Source of the DNA: Brettanomyces bruxellensis
Taxonomy: Eukaryota > Ascomycota > Pichiomycetes > Pichiales > Pichiaceae
Direction of reading: 5' to 3'
NCBI RefSeq assembly: GCF_011074885.1
Contig: NC_054689.1
Span: 992,001 to 1,056,000 of the forward strand
Length of the DNA: 64,000 bases
Below are positions 10,205-20,600 of the stretch, one piece after another; positions within the stretch are counted from its first letter, which is position 1; each line of letters starts with the position of its first letter. A program made the position numbers and the translations under genes. The notes beneath the pieces were generated by a model. The model did no database searches. It had not been told where the DNA came from and saw nothing but the letters and a program-made list of their open reading frames with translations.

Positions 10205-13200
10205 TCAAAATCCAAAGTCAAATGCCGACATATCAGGTTCTGCAAACGTTGAAGGTGGTGGCTGGACTCTTTTGGATGAGGCCGGTTTTGCTTTTGTTGA
10301 ATTGGACGCATTGTTGAATTCAGATCCAAATCCAAACTGATCAAGAACGTTTGGCACCTTCTTTGCTGAATCAGAAGAAATTGGTTTAATTTTAGGTGAA
10401 GCATATTTGCTCTTGTAAGGGTGGGTATTCTGTTGAGCCGTAAATTTCCAATTTCTGGTGGTCAGCAAACCAATCCAATCGCATCCCATTGTCTCGTACA
10501 TGGCAGCCACCTTAACGACAAACCTGAACTCCGTTTCCGATTTCAGTTTCTGGGCACCTTCTAAATATTCTGCATTTCTGTTTCTAAGGCTATTGTACAT
10601 CACTAGAAGAACAGGATCTTCATTATTTGCCGAATTGATCTTATGAACGTCATAGGTTTTCGACATTTTAAACTCCGGAATCAACCGCTCGATATCAACA
10701 ATAACCTCCTCAATAGGTTTTATCAATGACTGAATTGCCAATCCGCGATCTTTAAATGCCCAAAAGCACCAGCTGAGATACCACCTGTTATTTGTTTCTA
10801 CAGCCTTTGGAATCACTTCTCTCATTAAAATTCTCTTTAATGACTTACTGTGATCTGACTGATCATATGTCCTCGAAACGGCAATAGCCAATGGAACATC
10901 GTGAATCTTTTCGATTATTACATCCACACAGTCATCAATCGATTTAGCCAATAAAAAGAAATATGCTGCATCCATGTACCTATGTTTTGACATTAAAACA
11001 TAAGCGTTTTTATTGGCAGCGCGAATCCATCTCTTTTCATCAAAGTCATGGCTTAAAAATTTGATCATCTTCGTCTGTTCAGGATGTCCGGATGCCATCT
11101 TCCAAAGTCCAAGTAAGATCTTCTTCTTCTTTAATGCCATGTAAAATATCGCACATCTTGAAGGATCCATCTTGCCACCATTCTGATTTTCGTATCCTAA
11201 AAACTCATTTCTGGCGATTTTTTCCATTGCCTCTGTCAACTTACGTATGTTCAACCAATATGGCAAGCCATATCGTTTTGCCATCAACCAATTAATCTTC
11301 ATTCCAGATTGCTCATTAATCAAGTTGAAGAGCAAATCTTTATTGTCCGAATGCATTGCAAAGTTAATGTCTCGCATTGTAATACTTTTGGTAGTCTTCT
11401 CGAGTGGATCCATCGTCTTGGCAATATTGATCTGGAAAAGCCTTGATCCTAAGTAGTATCGTAAGGCATTATAATCCAAGACATGACGATACTTCAATAA
11501 TATATCCTTCATAATATTGACAGTATATGATAACGTAATTTGCTGATGGCCAGTCAAATACGGAAGCTTATGTTTCTGAAGTCTTTCCATAAGGAAGTCA
11601 GCCGTTTCGGTAGTGAAAGTGTCCTCTTCAGAATGTAAACCTCCAGATATTGAATCAAGCAGTTTGTGATACGACTCACGTTGACGGCTATCATTGGCCT
11701 CATCATCGGGTGCCAAAATGTCAGTGTAAATAATGTTCAAAGAAGCATCTAAAGCATGCTTATTACCAAAGTCTATCTCTCTTAGGTCATGACACAACTT
11801 AACAAGCACAACTTCAATTAATGCAAATCTACCTGTAAAGAGCATCTGGATAATAAATTGTGGATGATAAAGTGGAAGTGGACCATTCAACGCCGTACAT
11901 AAGTGGAAAATATCGCTGGACACAATTTCAAGAGTACCTATAGCTCTTCTTGTAATTTCATCCTTAACTGGGTCAAGCAACTTATCACTAATGTAAAACT
12001 GATTTCCGGATCCCATGACTAACAATCCATCAGACATCCATATAGAATCTCCAATCTCATGTGTTGTTTGTTCGGCAATGCTGACCTTCTTAATTTTTGC
12101 AAACGTTGGACTCTGATTTGTATAATCATATCTCAGTTGGGTGTATAGTAGGCTGTAATGATTGAATCCAACAGATAATATTGCCTGATGATACTGTGTT
12201 GCTGTCCAATCGACATCTTTAATACTCTCATCGAATTCTTCTGAATATTCCGACGTACCTAGTCTTACATCCCAAATTGTTAGCTTATTTGCCTTTTCGT
12301 TTGTGATGGCAAGCTTATTAACCGATGAACCAGACAGAAATGTGCTATTCACAATGCCTGTCATAAAAGAATTTTTAGTATGCCAGCAGATTTTCGACTT
12401 AGTAACTGTGGCATAAAAAATTCGCACGTACCCTTCCTTTGAGATAACGGAAAGAACGTCTCTACCAATAAAATCGATTGAAGTATTCCAGCCAACAGGA
12501 TCCACTGCCGAAACCTTATGAATCACCTCATCCTCAGCAATTGGTAAACTCTCAATATCAAATGATTTGATGTTACCCGAGTTACCGTCACTTCCAAGTG
12601 TGACTTGCCATGCCTTGCATGTTTTATCTTTATACACCGCAAGTAAATGACAGCTATTCTCAGATAACTCTGGAAGTAGGAAAAAGCACATTGCTTTACT
12701 TGAAGTGTCAATATCCAGTGTGCACAATTCAGGTGCCAACTTGGTGATTGATGTGTGGTACTGTGATCCAAGGCGGCAATCGTAACAAACCAGCTTACCT
12801 TCAATTAAGCAAATGACGTATTCACCATGCTTCCAGATTGAAGCATCGATAATCGGTGTTTTTGTTAGAATCGTCGACCTTTTATTAAGAGTCGTCCGGT
12901 TATTTCCCAATGGAATTACAGACCATAGGAAATTCTCATTAAATCTCGTTGTGGATAGAAGAGACGAACCATCATTGGATCGAATCAATCTTCGGATTGA
13001 TTTGTTGTGTCCGGTCAACTTGTCCTGCAATTGACCAATTTGGAAGGTTTTCATTGGTTTAAAACTTTCCATCTCTTCATCATAAGTATTATTATTATAA
13101 TCCGAATCATCCCCATAAAAGCTAAAGAACTCGCTAAAGCGGAATCCTATGATTCTGATGGAATTTTTGAATGTATCCTGTATTGCCATAGTAATTTCGC

Positions 13201-14710
13201 CATTCTTACCATATCTATCTGGTGATAAATGATAAATAGCAAGTGACCTGCAATCGCATGGCATGCAATGATGGTTGAGCTTTATCTTGCATTTTCTCAT
13301 ATTTCCATCGGCATCATACTTCTGATTCAACTTCAAAACGGACATTTCGGTTGGGACCGGACTATCCAAATTTGTCAATGCATAAAGTTTGCAACTGCTT
13401 GCTCCATCAAACACCATACAAAGCTCTATTTGATCTCTCAGGATACCGTTAAGAAATTGTAACTTCTTTCTTATGGATTTCTTCAAGAATTCAACTTTTT
13501 TCCTATTTGAAGCCAAAATCTTGCCCTCTTCTTCCAATTGTTGTTCTGACTGTCCGTTAATCTTGTCTAAAATCTCGCTGACTCCGTTGTCAACAAAGTC
13601 ATTATCTAAAAATGTTGCAAACTTTGGCACACCATCTTTACGAGCAGTTGGATCATCCTCATACATGTCTATTTCCCCATTTTTGCATATCTCAAAGCCT
13701 GTATCAAGTTTATAAGTACTAAATACACGAATTGTAGAGTCGGAAGCGACCGTATAGAGAACATTGTGCTGCTTCTTATCAGAAATCAACGAAACAACAC
13801 TCTGATTATCCGTTGAGCCCTTCATCCTGTTAAAATCTAATTTCACGATCGAATTGGAAGTCTTCAGAATGTTTAAATTCTCGTGTGTTGCATCAGGTTG
13901 CAACGTGGAAGAATTTGATGAAGAGACCACTCTAATTCCAGAGCCTACGTCACCATTATTCCTAAGAAATGATTTCCAACGCAGACTAGTGACAACACTA
14001 GGATGAGGAACATAGTATAGCTCAAAATCGGCACTGTCTATTCCATAGGAAAGCCGATGCCATATTTTCACCAACTTATCACAAAAACTGACACTCGCTA
14101 TGCAGCTTGCATTGGGTGAAAACTCAACTTTGTGAACCGGATTAGGCTGCCTCATGTTCCATAGCAATTTTCTCTTTAGCACATTCCTCTCCTGATCCTT
14201 TTTGTAGTAAAACCTCCACAATGAAAGTGATTTGTCCGAACCGGTAACAAGTTCGCAAGAGGTATGTGAGTTGAACTCTTTTGGAAGACCCAGAAAGTTT
14301 GCCGAATCCTCATCTGCACTCCCAAACTCACATGAATCGGACCAAGAAAGGCAATTTATTTTCGATTCATCGTGCAAAGCCTGGAAGGAAGTCTCGAGAC
14401 TCCAATTGATTCCGAGTTCGTCAAGATCACGCCTCCCACCAAAGTTGAAACTGTAGAAATTGCTGATTGTAGGAGTGTAGACAAATATCGTGCTCTGAAT
14501 CGCAAGGGCTATCTTACCATTAACCGAATTGATATCCAATGCAAAAGCATCTGCTGGGAGATATATCGTTTGGAGATGACGTCCGTTCTTTGTCAAAATG
14601 ACCAAATTATTACCCGATAAATACGCTAGAATCTGTATAGAGTTCCAGTTGGTATACTTGCAAGCTTCCGAAGATCGGTTCGGCTCGCCGGGAAGAAAGC
14701 TGATAGCCAT
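10205..14710 (-). CDS. RAV1: RAVE complex subunit Rav1 (V-ATPase assembly)
   Basis: The protein is 1501 aa, longer than S. cerevisiae Rav1 (1357). The N-terminal half has degenerate WD40 repeats (CIASVSFCDKLVKIWHR near residue 205, TVASDSTIRVFS near 325). The second half matches the Rav1p C-terminal domain shared with DmX/Rabconnectin-3 (for example PLPLYHPQFIIQMLFTGRF, GLPYWLNIRKLTEAMEKIA, HRYMDAAYFFLLAKSIDDC). Rav1 with Rav2 and Skp1 re-attaches the V1 sector to Vo after glucose returns or pH changes. The C-terminal end is Phe/Asp-rich (MSAFDFGF). The gene is divergent from PET191 across 389 bp. Start ATG at 14710; no intron is seen. Confidence 0.92.
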   Translation of the reverse strand: MAISFLPGEPNRSSEACKYTNWNSIQILAYLSGNNLVILTKNGRHLQTIYLPADAFALDINSVNGKIALAIQSTIFVYTPTISNFYSFNFGGRRDLDELGINWSLETSFQALHDESKINCLSWSDSCEFGSADEDSANFLGLPKEFNSHTSCELVTGSDKSLSLWRFYYKKDQERNVLKRKLLWNMRQPNPVHKVEFSPNASCIASVSFCDKLVKIWHRLSYGIDSADFELYYVPHPSVVTSLRWKSFLRNNGDVGSGIRVVSSSNSSTLQPDATHENLNILKTSNSIVKLDFNRMKGSTDNQSVVSLISDKKQHNVLYTVASDSTIRVFSTYKLDTGFEICKNGEIDMYEDDPTARKDGVPKFATFLDNDFVDNGVSEILDKINGQSEQQLEEEGKILASNRKKVEFLKKSIRKKLQFLNGILRDQIELCMVFDGASSCKLYALTNLDSPVPTEMSVLKLNQKYDADGNMRKCKIKLNHHCMPCDCRSLAIYHLSPDRYGKNGEITMAIQDTFKNSIRIIGFRFSEFFSFYGDDSDYNNNTYDEEMESFKPMKTFQIGQLQDKLTGHNKSIRRLIRSNDGSSLLSTTRFNENFLWSVIPLGNNRTTLNKRSTILTKTPIIDASIWKHGEYVICLIEGKLVCYDCRLGSQYHTSITKLAPELCTLDIDTSSKAMCFFLLPELSENSCHLLAVYKDKTCKAWQVTLGSDGNSGNIKSFDIESLPIAEDEVIHKVSAVDPVGWNTSIDFIGRDVLSVISKEGYVRIFYATVTKSKICWHTKNSFMTGIVNSTFLSGSSVNKLAITNEKANKLTIWDVRLGTSEYSEEFDESIKDVDWTATQYHQAILSVGFNHYSLLYTQLRYDYTNQSPTFAKIKKVSIAEQTTHEIGDSIWMSDGLLVMGSGNQFYISDKLLDPVKDEITRRAIGTLEIVSSDIFHLCTALNGPLPLYHPQFIIQMLFTGRFALIEVVLVKLCHDLREIDFGNKHALDASLNIIYTDILAPDDEANDSRQRESYHKLLDSISGGLHSEEDTFTTETADFLMERLQKHKLPYLTGHQQITLSYTVNIMKDILLKYRHVLDYNALRYYLGSRLFQINIAKTMDPLEKTTKSITMRDINFAMHSDNKDLLFNLINEQSGMKINWLMAKRYGLPYWLNIRKLTEAMEKIARNEFLGYENQNGGKMDPSRCAIFYMALKKKKILLGLWKMASGHPEQTKMIKFLSHDFDEKRWIRAANKNAYVLMSKHRYMDAAYFFLLAKSIDDCVDVIIEKIHDVPLAIAVSRTYDQSDHSKSLKRILMREVIPKAVETNNRWYLSWCFWAFKDRGLAIQSLIKPIEEVIVDIERLIPEFKMSKTYDVHKINSANNEDPVLLVMYNSLRNRNAEYLEGAQKLKSETEFRFVVKVAAMYETMGCDWIGLLTTRNWKFTAQQNTHPYKSKYASPKIKPISSDSAKKVPNVLDQFGFGSEFNNASNSTKAKPASSKRVQPPPSTFAEPDMSAFDFGF

Positions 14711-15099
14711 AATGAGCTTTCTCTATATGCTTATAATGGTCGATTCTTCGTGGGAAAAAATGAACAAAATGTGTATATGTAGAAGAGGCGTTTATTTGTT
14801 TCACTGAACTTTTCAAGTTTGTAAGTCCGGGGCCGGGAGGATGCAGGAAAGATGACGAGATGTAGGGAGGTGTTGAAACTGCAGAATTCTGCAAGGGCTG
14901 ATATCTATTTTTTTTTTTCCTCCCTGATTCCCTCAGTTCCCCTACTTTCTAATACATGCATGCATACGCCTTTATTTCGTAATTTATTATTGTCTTAGGG
15001 TTTGGGACAATCTATCGTGCCCTCGATCATAATTTTGACACAAAGAATCGTACATCAACATATAGTCTTAACTAGTGGATATACATTGGCAAGACAAGG
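14711..15099. promoter_or_regulatory. Divergent promoter, RAV1 / PET191
   Basis: A 389-bp region with a short T run near 14909-14919. No specific site is recognised. Confidence 0.4.
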
Positions 15100-15525
15100 A
15101 TGGTTGCAAGGTATGTAATATATTGTCACAAGATTGTAATAAATGAACCTGTTGTCCTATTTCTAGTGAGTGCCGGAAATTACTAACATCAAACTACATT
15201 CTGAATTAGTTGCAAGGACCAGTTAAAGCAGGTGGCGATTTGCCTCCAGCGGTCTCCATGTGTTATGATAGAGAGACACAAACCAAAAGATTGTATAACG
15301 AAGCCGGAGTTAGCAGCAGATGTGCCTGATCTCTGTAAAGCCCAATTAAAGACGTTTTTGGAATGCAAGCGAGGGATAATGGACATGTCTAAACGAATAA
15401 AGGGGAATGGTACTCTAAGTACAGGAAAATATGATGAGGAGTACAAGAAACTATGCACGGGGGATTTTGACCCACATAAGGAGATGGACAAGTTGAAAAC
15501 TTTGGACTCACATCAAGTTTCGTGA
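15100..15525 (+). CDS. PET191: Cytochrome c oxidase assembly factor Pet191 (spliced)
   Basis: Join 15100-15110 and 15210-15525; 108 aa, exactly the length of S. cerevisiae Pet191. Exon 1 is only 11 nt (Met-Val-Ala plus two bases of the Ser codon). Joining it to exon 2 gives MVASCKDQLKQVAICLQRSP, the family N-terminus. The twin CX9C pairs are C5/C15 and C46/C56, with extra cysteines C21 and C32. Conserved blocks are CVMIERH, FLECKRGIMDM and STGKYDEEYKKLC. Pet191 is an intermembrane-space protein needed for complex IV assembly. Without the micro-exon, the longest frame would start at a GTG and lose the first CX9C cysteine. Confidence 0.96.
15111..15209 (+). other. Spliceosomal intron in PET191
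   Basis: A 99-bp intron with donor GTATGT (15111), branch point TACTAAC (15181-15187) and acceptor TTAG ending at 15209. It interrupts the fourth codon after two bases (AG|T). Splicing restores the cysteine at residue 5. Confidence 0.95.
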
Positions 15526-15710
15526 CACAAGAAACCAGTGCACCTGTGAATATATTTATCATGCTGTTAAAAAGCATGTTTTTGTACATAATAATGCATA
15601 CGTTCTACGACTGCTTTTGTTACGCATAGTGCTATATATATATATAGTAAGGAAATGTCAATATCATCATGTTGCAGAAACTTCGAGAGAAAGTTAAAAG
15701 GTGGTGAAGA

Positions 15711-17270
15711 TTACTCCTCGTCTAAAGGTATAAATTCTTTTCCAAACTTCTGGATGGAGGCAATTAACTCGTCAATAATTGTGGCTGTGACGACAGGAGA
15801 GTTGAAAACTACCCTGAAGAATTCGCCGTGGTCAACTCCGGAAACAGAATCGTCCGGATTCGGTGCATAATCAGTTAAGAAGTTTCCCGAAGTGTGTAGT
15901 TTGCGTGCAATAAACCTTGTGACCCTCGTCAGTTGCTCACCACTAAGCTTTTTATCGGGTGTTGGATTATAGTAAAAGCAGACCTGCAAACATGGAGGAG
16001 GAATATTGCTGACAAGATCAAAGCCTTTGATTTTTGAGATCTGTCTGGCAAAGTACTCTCCAACGTCATAAGCGTGATCTACTCTCTGTTCATAACCGGA
16101 AGTTCCATAGTAGAGCCAGCCCAAATAGAACTTGAGAGCATCTGCTCTGCGTCCGCATCCCATGGTACCTCTGGCCAAGTCGAAGTTTTCACCTTCATCT
16201 CTGATGTTGTGGAAAAGATACGGAGCACCCAAGGAGTTGGCCTGTGTAAATATTCTGGCATCGGGAACAAGCAAAAATGAGCATGTTGTTGGCACGCCCA
16301 ACATCTTGTGAGGGTTTGATGTGATGGAATCAGCAAGCTCACATCCTTTCAAGGCAACTTTTCTCTTTGTGCTGAAGATCGCATTTCCGCCCCACGAGCC
16401 ATCGATATGAAACCAGGTGTGGTACTTCTTACAAATTTGAGAAATCTCAATGAATGGATCAAATGCACCAAACACCGTTGTTCCCGCAGTGGCATTCACA
16501 TAGAGTGGAGTGTAGCCTTTCTCAATTGAGGTCTTGATCGTAGGTTCAAGTAGCTCAACACGCATACAACCATGTTCATCGACTGGGATCTTGAACACGG
16601 CATTCGCCCCGAGACCTAGCAATATTGCCGCCTTTTCCACGCTGTAATGGGAGTGCACACTTGTGTAAATGGCAAACCTCTTCACGTTTCCTTGCAACTT
16701 GGTTTCGGGAAATAAAAGACTTCTTGCCATCTGCAGACTGGTTATATTGGACCACGATCCACCATTGAAAGTCAATCCACCAGCATGAGCGCCATTATAT
16801 CCAAATAGGGAAGCATACTTCTGTGCAACCTTCTGTTCAATTACAGTCAATGCTGGAGAGACTGTAAAGACATGCGAATTTGTATTTAGAACTGATAGTA
16901 AGAGATCTGCAAGCATTCCAACTGCATTGGACGATGCATATAGCTTATCCATGAAGCCAGGATGCCACGTGTTCACGGAATTGTGCAATATTGTTCGGAA
17001 TGTGGCGATCATCTTCTCAGCCGAATCAGAAGAGCCATTTTTCACTGGCTTCTTAAATAGTTCATCCAACCGATCCAGATCCAGTATCTTGTATAGGTCA
17101 CGAGGATTGTCAAAATGTGGGCCGATTCCCTGCTCCCCAGCATCTGTTTTCTTGACAAAATCTATAATAAGATCAACAGCTGGTTTAAGAAGTTGTTCTA
17201 ACTCCTTTGCCCGGTTTGATTCGAGATTCTTGTTTAGCAGATCACGAGTGGGCGAATCTTCAACAGTCAT
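15711..17270 (-). CDS. Group II PLP-dependent amino acid decarboxylase (GAD/CSAD-like)
   Basis: The protein is 519 aa. It belongs to the animal/fungal group II decarboxylases (glutamate, aspartate or cysteine sulfinate type), not to the S. cerevisiae/bacterial Gad1 type. The PLP lysine is K322 in SITSNPHKMLGVP, the cofactor Asp is D290 in FHIDGSWGG, and the ring-stacking His is H208 in SVHSHYSVEKAA. Substrate-side blocks are NSVNTWHPGFMDKLY and AHAGGLTFNGGSWSN. The Trp that usually precedes NPHK is Ser here, and the usual DAAWGG is DGSWGG; both seem to be fungal-branch features. The substrate cannot be told from sequence alone: glutamate (to GABA), aspartate (to beta-alanine) and cysteine sulfinate are all open. 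No targeting signal is seen, so it is probably cytosolic. Start ATG at 17270. Confidence 0.9.
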   Translation of the reverse strand: MTVEDSPTRDLLNKNLESNRAKELEQLLKPAVDLIIDFVKKTDAGEQGIGPHFDNPRDLYKILDLDRLDELFKKPVKNGSSDSAEKMIATFRTILHNSVNTWHPGFMDKLYASSNAVGMLADLLLSVLNTNSHVFTVSPALTVIEQKVAQKYASLFGYNGAHAGGLTFNGGSWSNITSLQMARSLLFPETKLQGNVKRFAIYTSVHSHYSVEKAAILLGLGANAVFKIPVDEHGCMRVELLEPTIKTSIEKGYTPLYVNATAGTTVFGAFDPFIEISQICKKYHTWFHIDGSWGGNAIFSTKRKVALKGCELADSITSNPHKMLGVPTTCSFLLVPDARIFTQANSLGAPYLFHNIRDEGENFDLARGTMGCGRRADALKFYLGWLYYGTSGYEQRVDHAYDVGEYFARQISKIKGFDLVSNIPPPCLQVCFYYNPTPDKKLSGEQLTRVTRFIARKLHTSGNFLTDYAPNPDDSVSGVDHGEFFRVVFNSPVVTATIIDELIASIQKFGKEFIPLDEE

Positions 17271-17638
17271 GACTGATGCAAGTGCGATAGATTATTTCTT
17301 AATTGTACGTAACAGACTCGTTGAGATGAGAAAAATTGGAAGGGGTTAGTATCCTTTGTGTTTATCCTTTGCGTGATGTTGTGCAGCCACCAAACTGTAT
17401 GATAAACCGTTGGATATGAGATTTTTCAATTTTTCATGCTCACTAATTTCACCCGCTAAATTTGTCCGGCCTCCCCCATATTTTATTTTTCCGATTCTAG
17501 TTTCTCTTTTTCTGCCGCACGTTAAATTTTCACCGCACTCGCTACCAGCCTTATCGCCACTCTTATCTTTTATACAACCCGAGATAAACCGATCTAAAGC
17601 TTTTCCCCAAAGTATTAACTGACTTTATCACTTTTGTC
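17271..17638. promoter_or_regulatory. Divergent promoter, decarboxylase / RAD26
   Basis: A 368-bp divergent region, pyrimidine-rich near RAD26. No specific site is recognised. Confidence 0.4.
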
Positions 17639-20600
17639 ATGCCTGAAAAGAAGGGGGAAAAGCAAGAAGAGTTTTTTCATCTTCCCACCCAGGATGAAGT
17701 TGCCAGCTCCGAAAAAGCTTCAGATGTCGATCCTCAAAGATCGGGTAATGCTGATGGGGATTCGGTATCGAAAGCCGATGCAAAAGAGACTGATTTAGGC
17801 CAAGTGACATCAAAAGCAGCTTCTGACTCTGTGGAAGACAATAGTGAAGAACCCGTTTCTCTTCAATCCTTGGGAGTGAAATTCATAGAACAAAATTCTT
17901 TGGAGCGGTCTGTTGCCGAGCAGGCAGACAAGGTAATGGCTGAAAAGGATGTTGAGCTCGAGCAAAAACGACTAGATAAGGCCTTAAAGAAACTCAAGAA
18001 ACTTGAGACTGAGGTTGATCGACTTCGTACGAAGATTGATTTTGGAACAGGACGGATATCGCAGAAAGAAGCACTTCGAAGGCGTGCGGAAAAAATAGAA
18101 AGTTCCGATATTCTTCAGGCATCCACAGATGTCAAGGAAATAACTGAACGGCTAAGAAGAGCACAGTCGATTGTAAAGGATCAGAAAGATATCATCACGG
18201 AGTCGGACGAATCCACAGTTGAGAATACAGCTTTGTCCTCGGGCCAGAAGTCCAGAAGACTGCTAGATGAGACTCAGCAGGAGTATCTCATGAGAATCGG
18301 TAAGATTACTGCATTTGGAAGCAAGAACAGATTTATTGAGGAGGTTGGGGATGGAGAGGATGAAAATCTAGCTTCGTCTCATCAGAATCTTAAACGGCCG
18401 GGATTGGAAAGTCTCGAAATGGAAACTGCCCAAGGGGAGAATGGTAAACAGGAAAACGATAATTCCGGGAAGATTTTAGGTAAACGTAAAAGAAGAAAGG
18501 TGATACCGATAGATGATGATGATGAGTATATGGAGCCATCTGATGATGGAGAACTAGTGAATAGTAGTGATGAAGATGAAGATGATTATTACACGGAGGA
18601 AAATGTTGAGGAGTCGGATATCGATGATGTCGATGTATCTGTTCCGGCAAAGAAGAAAACTCCGGAGGAGGAATTTAAAAACATAGATGACGGAGATGAG
18701 AAGCTTTACCAGAAGCGTGTGAAAGAGTGGATAAATACGAGATCACGACTCAGAGCATTAAAACGTCCAAATTATGTTAATGATTCCGACAAACCAGAGT
18801 GGGAGAAGCCACATCCGACTGCCAATGATGGAATTCTCAATGATGAGTTTCGGATTCCCGGTGATATTTATCCATCGTTGTTCGACTACCAGAAAACCGG
18901 TGTTCAGTGGTTGTGGGAGTTGTACAGTCAGAAAACAGGCGGTATTATTGGTGATGAGATGGGTTTGGGAAAAACAATTCAGGTGATAGCTTTTCTTGCC
19001 GGCTTGCAATACAGTGGGAAGTTAAAGAAGCCGGTATTGGTTGTTTGTCCCGCTACTGTGCTTCGTCAATGGTGTAATGAATTTCATCGTTGGTGGCCGG
19101 CTTTCAGGGTGATGATTCTACACTCAATTGGCAGTGGAATGAGTGGAATGTCAAAGAAAAGACGCAGCCAATTACGCGATGAGGAAAGCTGGGAGGAAGA
19201 TCTTGAGTTGGAAGAGCATCAAAGCCATAGATCGGCACACAGCATAATGAATGAACAAAATGCACGGGAATTGGTGCACAGAGCTGTTTCCAAGGGTCAT
19301 GTGATTATTACCACGTACGTTGGGGTCAGAATATATGCGAAGTACCTTCTTCCTGTGCATTGGCAGTATGCTGTGCTTGATGAAGGCCATAAGATCAGAA
19401 ATCCAGACAGCTACATTACTCTTACATGCAAACAGATTAGAACCTCCAACAGAATCATTCTTAGTGGAACGCCAATTCAAAATAACTTGGTGGAACTCTG
19501 GAGTTTATTTGACTTCATATTCCCTGGCCGGCTTGGTACATTGCCGGTATTCCAAAAGCAGTTTTGTATTCCCATTAACCTAGGTGGATATGCCAATGCC
19601 ACCAACGTTCAGGTGCAAGCCGGCTATAAGTGTGCAGTCATACTTAAGGATCTCATATCTCCTTATCTGCTACGTCGTGTTAAAGCTGATGTGGCTCAGG
19701 ATTTGCCTAAGAAATCCGAGATGGTACTCTTTTGCAATCTCACAAAACGTCAGAGGGTGTTGTACCAAAGTTTTCTACACTCCGAAGATATCGAACGCAT
19801 ATTGAAGGGGAAACGAAATGCTCTTTACGGAATTGATATCTTACGGAAGATTTGCAACCATCCAGACTTGGTCGAGGGCAAGATTATAGACGGCAAAAGG
19901 GAAACCGGGACTAAGGATAGTAAAAAAGAGTCTTCAAGGACACTTGCAGAGAAATCTGGTAAGATGCAGGTTGTTAGCAAATTGCTTCAACTATGGCAGA
20001 AGGAAAACCGCAAAGCTCTCATATTTACGCAAACACGACAAATGCTGAATATTATGGAGCATTATATGGAAGTGTTAAATAGAGAGACAAACAATACTTT
20101 TGGATATCTTCGAATGGATGGAACCACTCCGATTGGAGAGAGGCAAAAGTTGGTCGATAGCTTTAATACCGACCCAAAATACCAGGTGTTTCTTTTGACA
20201 ACACGGGTCGGAGGTTTGGGTGTAAACTTGACTGGTGCCAGTAGGGTGATTATATATGATCCAGATTGGAATCCATCTACCGATATCCAGGCAAGAGAAA
20301 GGGCATGGAGATTAGGACAGAAAAAGGATGTGACAATTTATAGATTGATGATTGCTGGTACGATCGAGGAGAAGATATACCACAGACAAATATTCAAGCA
20401 GTTTCTCACCAACAAGGTTTTAAAGGATCCGAAACAGAAGAGGTTCTTTAAGATGACGGACATGTATGATTTGTTTACGTTGGGTGATCAGGACACAAAG
20501 GGTACGGATACTGCTGACTTGTTTGGTGCCAGAGAGACAAACTACTCTGGTACTAAAGAGAGGAAGTCGAAGTATTTAAGTGGGGTGAATGCAAGGCGTA

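Noticed and set aside
17339..17352. Reverse-strand TACTAAC upstream of the decarboxylase
   Set aside because: No donor site is found on the minus strand in the 300 bp beyond it.
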